Part shown: piece by piece, positions 20,970 through 25,335 of the stretch
Numbering within the stretch: position 1 is the first letter of the stretch
Layout: every line of letters starts with the position of its first letter
Assembly: GCA_964540025.1 (NCBI GenBank)
Contig: CAZIKQ010000026.1
Coordinates: 1 to 25,335 of the forward strand
Source of the DNA: RGIG250 sp964540025
GTDB taxonomy: Bacteria; Bacillota; Negativicutes; Selenomonadales; Selenomonadaceae
DNA length: 25,335 nt
Direction: 5' to 3'
Notes under the pieces: generated by a model
Told to the model about the DNA's origin: nothing
Databases searched by the model: none
The model's input: the letters and a program-made list of their open reading frames with translations, nothing else
Program-made: the position numbers and the translations under genes

Positions 20970-22325
20970 ATGGCAACAATCTACGCGGTGCGTGTGGGTA
21001 ACGCACCCGGTATTTATTATGACATCGGCGAGTACGAGGCCCAGCTGAACGGGTTCCCCGGAGCCGAAGGAAGAAAATTCAAAACCGAAGCCGAAGCCCG
21101 CCGCTGGCTGGCTGGTGAGGAAATAGACAAAAAGGGAATATACGCCGTCCGCCGGGGCCGGACCCCGGGCATCTACTACAGCCTTTCCGACTGCGACGCT
21201 CAGGTGAGAGGCTTTGAAGGAGCGGAGTGCAAGAAATTCAGCGATATGGAAGCGGCGGAGCGGTACCTGAATAAGCGCCGCAAAAAGAAGAGTCTCCCGG
21301 TTGGGGAGGAAAAGGAGCAGACGGAGGCCGCCCTACCGGCGGCAAAAAGCCCGGGAGAGCCGGTAGCGACTTCTTCCCGGGCGAAAGCAAGCCCGGCGGC
21401 TCCCGGCCATCACCTGCCGGAACGGGTGCGAAAGACACCCTCCCGGGAATTTGGCGCCTCGGCAGCAGGGGGCAGACCTCTGTCCGTCAGCCGCCGCCTC
21501 AAGCGTCATCCCGGCGCGGCCAGCCCCCTTTCCAACGAGCATGAAGCCTACGAGCAAGCCTACAACGGCGCGGCTCAGGGAGCCAGGCTCCGGGAGCGCC
21601 GCCGCCAGGCGGAGCGGAAGGGACCCAGGACTGCCGCCCTCAGGAACCCCCATGAAATGCCCATCGTCATCTATACTGACGGAGGCTGTCTGGTGAGGGA
21701 GGACGGGGCCGGCGGCTGGGGGGCGGTTATCTGCCTGCCCAACGGCAATAAAAAAGAGCTCTCCGGCGGCGTTGACTCCACCTCCAGCGAACGAATGGAG
21801 CTGCTGGCCGCCGTATCGGCCCTCCGCACCCTGAAGGGGATCTCTTACGAAGGCCAGCGGGTGGTTATCAACACCGACAGCCGCTACCTGACCGACGGGG
21901 CGGAAAAAAGGATTTGGCTCACGGCCAACACCCGCAAGACACCTCTGCCCAATGAAGATTTGTGGCAGGAGCTGTCCCGGCTCACGGCCCTCTACGCCAT
22001 CGACTGGCAGTGGATAAAGGGGCACTCCGGCAACCCCTTCAATGAACGCTGTGATTTCCTGGCCACCACGGCGGCGAAGCAGAGCGTGGCGGAAAAGGAA
22101 TTTGTCCACGACTACGCCGGACAGCTGGAGCACGCCAAGCGGCAGATAAAGGACCTGGAGCATCAGAACAGGAAGCTCACCCACTCCAAGGAGAAATTCC
22201 AGTTTCTGGCCCGCCGCAAGGGCCGTATCGAGGACAAAAACCTCTACAGCGCCATTCACGACGGCAGTATTATGGGCTTCTTGAAGTGGAAATTCCAAAT
22301 GTGGCGGGAAGGCCGGAAAAAGTAA
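20970..22325 (+). CDS. rnhA: RNase HI with two N-terminal hybrid-binding domains
   Basis: Residues ~3-50 and ~55-103 are two copies of the RNase H1 N-terminal hybrid-binding (viroplasmin-like) domain: 'YAVRVGNAPGIYYDIGEYEA' and 'YAVRRGRTPGIYYSLSDCDA'. A basic, low-complexity linker (~104-228) follows, then an RNase HI domain (~230-370) with catalytic D237, E277, D303 and D362 and the flexible-loop H352 ('KGHSGN'). A helical tail rich in Lys and Glu (~373-451) ends the protein. It cuts RNA in RNA-DNA hybrids. Most bacterial RNase HI are ~155 residues with no or one such domain, so two plus a tail is unusual. Last gene of the hydF run; repeats follow. Confidence 0.9.
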   Translation: MATIYAVRVGNAPGIYYDIGEYEAQLNGFPGAEGRKFKTEAEARRWLAGEEIDKKGIYAVRRGRTPGIYYSLSDCDAQVRGFEGAECKKFSDMEAAERYLNKRRKKKSLPVGEEKEQTEAALPAAKSPGEPVATSSRAKASPAAPGHHLPERVRKTPSREFGASAAGGRPLSVSRRLKRHPGAASPLSNEHEAYEQAYNGAAQGARLRERRRQAERKGPRTAALRNPHEMPIVIYTDGGCLVREDGAGGWGAVICLPNGNKKELSGGVDSTSSERMELLAAVSALRTLKGISYEGQRVVINTDSRYLTDGAEKRIWLTANTRKTPLPNEDLWQELSRLTALYAIDWQWIKGHSGNPFNERCDFLATTAAKQSVAEKEFVHDYAGQLEHAKRQIKDLEHQNRKLTHSKEKFQFLARRKGRIEDKNLYSAIHDGSIMGFLKWKFQMWREGRKK

Positions 22326-22373
22326 AGGCGGAGAGGACATTTGGATCTTCCCCCAGGGGAGTCACCACTCAAA

Positions 22374-22488
22374 GCCTCCCCTGTAGGGGAGGTGGCGGCG
22401 AAGCCGCCGGAGGGGTGATAGAGCAGGCGAACGGTTTATATTTTCACCCCTCAGTCGCTTCCAGCGACAGCTCCCCTACAGGGGAGCC
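22374..22488. repeat. Inverted pair of palindromic intergenic repeats
   Basis: One copy runs forward (22374-22418: GCCTCCCCTGTAGGGGAGG, then GGCGGCGAAGCCGCC, then GGAGGGGTGA) and one backward (22445-22488: CACCCCTCAGTCGCT ... CTCCCCTACAGGGGAGCC). Each holds two small hairpins. Together with the rest of 22326-22511 they fill the gap after rnhA and may end transcription. No gene seen. Confidence 0.85.
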
Positions 22489-22511
22489 TGCTGTCACTCG
22501 GCCAATTTGTC

Positions 22512-22550
22512 GGAATTGCCTTGCAATTCCCTGAACCTCTGCATTATAAT
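22512..22550 (+). promoter_or_regulatory. Promoter of ndk with a GGAATTGC dyad
   Basis: TTGCAA (22521-22526), 18 bases, TATAAT (22545-22550). The -35 is centred in GGAATTGC-N3-GCAATTCC (22512-22530). The leader to ndk is ~75 bases. Confidence 0.65.
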
Positions 22551-22631
22551 ACACGAGGTTAGGCTTACAATGCGGCAGGCAAAGTCTGCCGCCAGAAAAT
22601 ATCTCTGCAAAAGAAAAGGAGCAACAACAAA

Positions 22632-23054
22632 ATGGCAATTGAAAAGACCCTCGTACTCGTAAAACCCGACGCTTACCAGGCAGGCCACACCGGCGACATC
22701 ATCAAAATTTATGAACAGGCCGGCTTGAAGATTCTGGCCATGCGCCTGATGAAGATGACCAAAGAGGTTGCCGCCAAGCACTATGTGGAGCATATCGGCC
22801 GCCCCTACTATGGGGAGCTGGAGTCCTTCATGACCAGCGGCCCCATCGTAGCCATGGTTCTTGCCGGTGAGGACGCCATCGCCAAGGTTCGGGAGCTCAA
22901 CGGCAAGACCGACCCGAAGGAGGCCGCCGAAGGCACCATCCGCAAGCTCTATGCCGCCTCCAAGGGGGAGAACGCCGTCCACGCTTCCGATGCGCCCGAG
23001 TCTGCCGCCCGGGAAATCGCCATCTTCTTCAACGGCACCGAGATTTTTGAATAA
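22632..23054 (+). CDS. ndk: Nucleoside diphosphate kinase
   Basis: A 140-residue NDK, a typical length. 'EKTLVLVKPDAY' opens the fold, 'YYGELESFMTSGPIVAMVL' follows, and the phosphorylated histidine is H117 in 'NAVHASDAPESAAREI'. It moves the terminal phosphate between nucleoside triphosphates and diphosphates by a ping-pong reaction in the cytoplasm. ATG 22632 follows AAAAGGAG. It has its own promoter and stands alone between repeat clusters. Confidence 0.97.
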   Translation: MAIEKTLVLVKPDAYQAGHTGDIIKIYEQAGLKILAMRLMKMTKEVAAKHYVEHIGRPYYGELESFMTSGPIVAMVLAGEDAIAKVRELNGKTDPKEAAEGTIRKLYAASKGENAVHASDAPESAAREIAIFFNGTEIFE

Positions 23055-23069
23055 TTTTCCGCACCTTTT

Positions 23070-23253
23070 GCCTCCCATTGAGGGGAGGTGGCACCAAAGG
23101 TGCCGGAGGGGTGACAGACTAGCCGAAGTGTTGACTTATGTCACCCCCCCCAGTTAGCTTCGCTGACAGCCCCCTCAATGGGGGCCNNNNNNNNNNACGG
23201 ATTAGTGGTTACCCCTCAGTCGCTTTCAGCGACAGTTCCCCTACAGGAGAGCC
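23070..23253. repeat. Cluster of palindromic intergenic repeats around the second gap
   Basis: Three copies: forward 23070-23116 (GCCTCCCATTGAGGGGAGG ... GGAGGGGTGA), backward 23140-23186 (GTCACCCCCCCCAGTTAGC ... CCCCCTCAATGGGGGCC), and backward 23211-23253. The assembly gap interrupts between the second and third. A further GGAGGGGTGGCA piece lies at about 23264-23276. Confidence 0.85.
23187..23196. other. Assembly gap (10 N)
   Basis: Ten unknown bases inside the repeat cluster between ndk and the adenosyltransferase gene. The real length and content are unknown. Confidence 0.97.
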
Positions 23254-23336
23254 AATGAGATACCGGAGGGGTGGCAGGCAAATCCAACAGTTTTTTATGC
23301 CGCCTTTATTACAATTGAAGCATGGAGGGTTGACAA

Positions 23337-23837
23337 ATGGGTGTTTATACAAAAACCGGCGACAAGGGGCAGACCGGCCTCTATACCGGTGAGCGGGTGG
23401 ACAAGGACTCCCTTCGGGTAGAAACCTACGGCATCATCGATGAAATGAATTCTGCCCTGGGCATGGCCCGGGCCTTCTGCGAAAAGGAGGAGGTCCGGCA
23501 GAAAATTTTCGCCCTGCAAAAGAACGTGGCCCTCTTCATGGCCGATATTGCCAGCTTGGGCAGCGAGCCCTATATCAAGGAGATTCACGTGGCCAATCTG
23601 GAGCATGAAATCGACGATATAGAGGAAACCGTCGGCAAGCTGGCCGCCTTTCTGGTGCCCGGCGACACGAAGGGCGGCGCCTGCCTGGACCTGGCCCGCA
23701 CCATTGCCCGCCGGGCCGAGCGGCAGATGCTCCGCCTGGCCAAGGCGGAGCCTGTCCACGAAAGCGACCGGCTTTACATAAACCGCCTCAGCGACTACCT
23801 CTTCATGCTCATGCGCCTTGAGGAGCATAAGGGCTGA
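23337..23837 (+). CDS. Cob(I)yrinic acid a,c-diamide / cobalamin adenosyltransferase, PduO type
   Basis: A 166-residue PduO/MMAB-type ATP:cob(I)alamin adenosyltransferase. The ATP loop is 'YTKTGDKGQTGLYTGERV' (residues 4-21), the helix motif 'YGIIDEMNSALGMAR' follows, and 'ARTIARRAERQML' with 'YINRLSDYLFMLMR' form the active-site end. It makes adenosylcobalamin, the cofactor of enzymes such as methylmalonyl-CoA mutase, consistent with a propionate-forming or succinate-using anaerobe. ATG 23337 follows GGAGGG. It is a single gene with its own terminator. PduO-type enzymes share no fold with CobA/BtuR. Confidence 0.93.
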   Translation: MGVYTKTGDKGQTGLYTGERVDKDSLRVETYGIIDEMNSALGMARAFCEKEEVRQKIFALQKNVALFMADIASLGSEPYIKEIHVANLEHEIDDIEETVGKLAAFLVPGDTKGGACLDLARTIARRAERQMLRLAKAEPVHESDRLYINRLSDYLFMLMRLEEHKG

Positions 23838-23852
23838 ATCAATATGGACAAA

Positions 23853-23885
23853 ATGATCGTGCCGGAGCGGCACGGTCATTTTTTA
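23853..23885 (+). terminator. Terminator after the adenosyltransferase gene
   Basis: ATGATCGTGCC and GGCACGGTCAT pair (one G-T) across GGAGC, followed by six T. It begins 16 bases past the stop. Confidence 0.92.
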
Positions 23886-23894
23886 TGGAAAAGA

Positions 23895-24068
23895 AGGCTC
23901 CCATTGAGATTGGCATGAACGCTTAAGCCGCTGAAAGCGGCAGCCGCTAATCGGTCTCATAGGCTCCCCTCAAGGGGAGCTGGCTCCGCAGGAGCCTGAG
24001 GGGTGCGCGAGCCTCTCGCCTAATCTGTCACCCCTCCGCCCTTCGGGCACCTCCCCTGAAGGGGAGGC
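23895..24068. repeat. Composite of two intergenic repeat families
   Basis: 23895-23960 is a copy of the TTGGCATGA-type repeat also seen at the window's right end (AGGCTCCC ... TTGGCATGAACGCTTAA ... TAATCGGTCT). 23961-24005 and 24027-24068 are forward and backward copies of the palindromic CTCCCC/GGGGAG family. With the direct repeat at 24109, they fill the 382-base gap before the yihY-like gene. Confidence 0.8.
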
Positions 24069-24108
24069 TTTGGGTTTTGGCCTGAGCTCTAAATGCGTTT
24101 CGCTCGGA

Positions 24109-24131
24109 CTTATTAAGTGAGTTAGTCAAGC
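24109..24131 (+). repeat. 23-nt direct repeat, copy 2
   Basis: Identical to 9535-9557. Both copies lie just beyond palindromic repeats and are followed within a few bases by a GGGGTGA stretch. Confidence 0.85.
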
Positions 24132-24164
24132 CTGAGGGGTGAAACGATCAAGCAATTTCTCCCG

Positions 24165-24196
24165 ATTTGCATTCGACAGGCAAATGCCGGTATAAT
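24165..24196 (+). promoter_or_regulatory. Promoter of the YihY-like gene with an ATTTGC dyad
   Basis: TTGCAT (24167-24172), 18 bases, TATAAT (24191-24196). ATTTGC-N9-GCAAAT (24165-24185) spans the -35. The leader would be only ~17 bases, starting at the ribosome site. Confidence 0.6.
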
Positions 24197-24219
24197 TACC
24201 GGGTAAGGAGGGAATTTGA

Positions 24220-25254
24220 ATGTGGGAAAAGCTTAAATTATTTTGCGGCTATATGAGGAACCTTAATCGGGAGAACAGCGTTTTCTCCCTGTCGTCCGAG
24301 GCGGCCTACTACCTTATTTTGAACGCCGTTCCTTTCCTCATGCTTCTTTTGAACATAACCTTTTTGCTGATAGCCCCGTACAGCTCGGCCATAAAGGATG
24401 CCATTATGTCCCTGCCCCTGGGGCTGGAGTCGGCGGCGGGCCAGTACGCCAATGAGCTGGGGCTGATCCATCAGCTGATCGACGCTCTGCCCTACGATTT
24501 GTCGAAGATCTTAAACGACCAGATTGACCTTATCCTGGCGTCGCGAATAAGGGAAATATCCGTGGCCGGAGCCCTCAGCCTTATCTTTACCGCCTGGGCC
24601 TCTACCCAGGGGATCGCCGTGCTCGTTCAGGCGGCTGATCCGGAAAATTATCTCAACCGGTACGCCCCGGTTTTGCGCTATTCAAAGGTGTGGCTCACCG
24701 TCCGCTTCAAGTCGCTGCTTTTCGCTGTCGGGATGGTGGGGATCATCGGGCTGAGCTTCCTCCTCATGCTGTCCGGCAATCTGATTTTCTACAGCCTTCA
24801 CTTCATCGCGGAGGATTATCCCGTCCTCGAGCTTCTCACCCGGGCGCCTCTTTATCTGTGGAACATAATTCTCTATTCCGTCCCCTTTGTTCTTCTGCTG
24901 ATAATCCTGACGATGTTTTACCGGTACGCTCCCAGCCGGTTTCACCGGCACAGCTGGGGCCGCTCTTTTTACACGGGACTGGCGGTGGCGGTCCTGTGGA
25001 TGGTTTCCGCCGGAGGCTACAGCTATTACATGGCGAATTATTCCCTGCTGGGTCCCCTGTACGGCTCCCTGTTCGGCATCGTCCTGCTCATCGTCTGGCT
25101 GAGAGTCATTTCCGGGCTAATCGTCTGCGGCGGCTATCTGCTGCTGGCTTATGAGAATACGGTGGAGGAAAAGTCTCTCCGAGAAGAAGCGGAGCTGCCG
25201 CCGGGGGAAGAGGGGAAGCTGCCTTTGCCGGAGGCGGAGACGATGCAGGAGTAA
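24220..25254 (+). CDS. YihY/virulence factor BrkB family membrane protein
   Basis: A 344-residue inner-membrane protein with about six hydrophobic spans. 'SLSSEAAYYLILNAVPFLMLLL' near the N-terminus and 'MFYRYAPSRFHRHSWGRSFYTG' and 'YSLLGPLYGSLFGIVLLIVWL' later are the recognisable YihY/BrkB blocks. The last ~30 residues are acidic and proline-rich and should lie in the cytoplasm. ATG 24220 follows AAGGAGGG. The molecular function of this widespread family is not established; older names calling it ribonuclease BN are a misassignment. It has its own promoter, with repeats on both sides. Confidence 0.9.
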   Translation: MWEKLKLFCGYMRNLNRENSVFSLSSEAAYYLILNAVPFLMLLLNITFLLIAPYSSAIKDAIMSLPLGLESAAGQYANELGLIHQLIDALPYDLSKILNDQIDLILASRIREISVAGALSLIFTAWASTQGIAVLVQAADPENYLNRYAPVLRYSKVWLTVRFKSLLFAVGMVGIIGLSFLLMLSGNLIFYSLHFIAEDYPVLELLTRAPLYLWNIILYSVPFVLLLIILTMFYRYAPSRFHRHSWGRSFYTGLAVAVLWMVSAGGYSYYMANYSLLGPLYGSLFGIVLLIVWLRVISGLIVCGGYLLLAYENTVEEKSLREEAELPPGEEGKLPLPEAETMQE

Positions 25255-25271
25255 CCTATGATCTATAAGAT

Positions 25272-25335
25272 AGGCTCCCCTGTAGGTTGGCATGAGCGCT
25301 TAATAAGCGAAGCGGCAACCTTTAATCGGTCTAAT
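25272..25335 (+). repeat. TTGGCATGA-type intergenic repeat, cut by the window end
   Basis: AGGCTCCCCTGTAGGTTGGC followed by ATGAGCGCTTAA and later TTTAATCGGTCTAAT matches 23895-23960 in order and spacing. The AGGCTCCCCTGTA start is shared with the palindromic family, suggesting one repeat is nested in or derived from the other. Confidence 0.7.

Noticed and set aside
21333..22340. 335-aa minus-strand frame opposite rnhA
   Set aside because: Shadow of the RNase HI gene with intact active-site residues.
22344..24070. CRISPR array
   Set aside because: Repeats are few, inverted as often as direct, variable in sequence and irregularly spaced, with no unique spacers of constant length.
1..25335. 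tRNA, rRNA or transposase genes
   Set aside because: None seen; no tRNA-like T-loop/CCA patterns, rRNA stretches or DDE/HUH transposase motifs were recognised on either strand by eye.

Overview
The window looks like a chromosome segment from an anaerobic bacterium of the Firmicutes. A diderm lineage such as the Negativicutes (Acidaminococcaceae or relatives) is my best guess. The reasons are a four-subunit 2-oxoacid:ferredoxin oxidoreductase, the [FeFe]-hydrogenase maturase HydF, a cobalamin adenosyltransferase, a phosphoheptose-isomerase-like SIS protein (heptose/LPS type), strong AGGAGG ribosome sites and consensus sigma-A promoters. Most of it is GC-rich housekeeping DNA. Two 10-N runs (9597-9606, 23187-23196) show it is a gapped draft assembly. 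No rRNA, tRNA, CRISPR array or transposase gene was seen.

Layout. 1-4290 is an accessory region: the end of a family 2 glycosyltransferase, then a visibly AT-richer block with a TPR/glycosyltransferase-like/SGNH fusion protein (688-2562) and an AlbA_2-type regulator gene broken by an in-frame stop (2868-4286). 4417-6080 holds a dicarboxylate/amino acid symporter between two terminators and a small secreted peptide. 6080-6813 is a long intergenic region with a 25-bp hairpin, an operator-like palindrome, a ~137-bp MITE-like inverted repeat, and a perfect dyad just upstream of the tightly packed korDABC operon (6814-9504). A LysR regulator follows, then a three-gene cluster (RibD_C/DHFR-type reductase, aldo/keto reductase, secreted alpha/beta hydrolase; 10991-13925).

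On the minus strand, queD-folP overlap and are followed by folK (16541-14159). Between folP and folK sits a compact module on the plus strand: a 29-aa membrane peptide with a strong promoter, a sequesterable Shine-Dalgarno, and a convergent antisense RNA with its own near-consensus promoter and terminator. This has the layout of a type I toxin-antitoxin system of the TxpA/RatA or holin-like-toxin kind, and is the most interesting find here. Two further MITE-like hairpins (16559-16701, 16756-16893) lie upstream of queD.

The right part carries an unrecognised minus-strand gene (16944-17543), then a plus-strand run hydF, gmhA-like, Sel1-repeat protein and a two-RHBD RNase HI (17875-22325), then ndk, a PduO-type adenosyltransferase and a YihY/BrkB membrane protein. 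The gaps between these last genes are packed with a palindromic repeat family, and both N gaps fall in copies of it. Four promoters (toxin, the unrecognised minus-strand gene, ndk, yihY) share a TTGC...GCAA dyad at or next to the -35 element.
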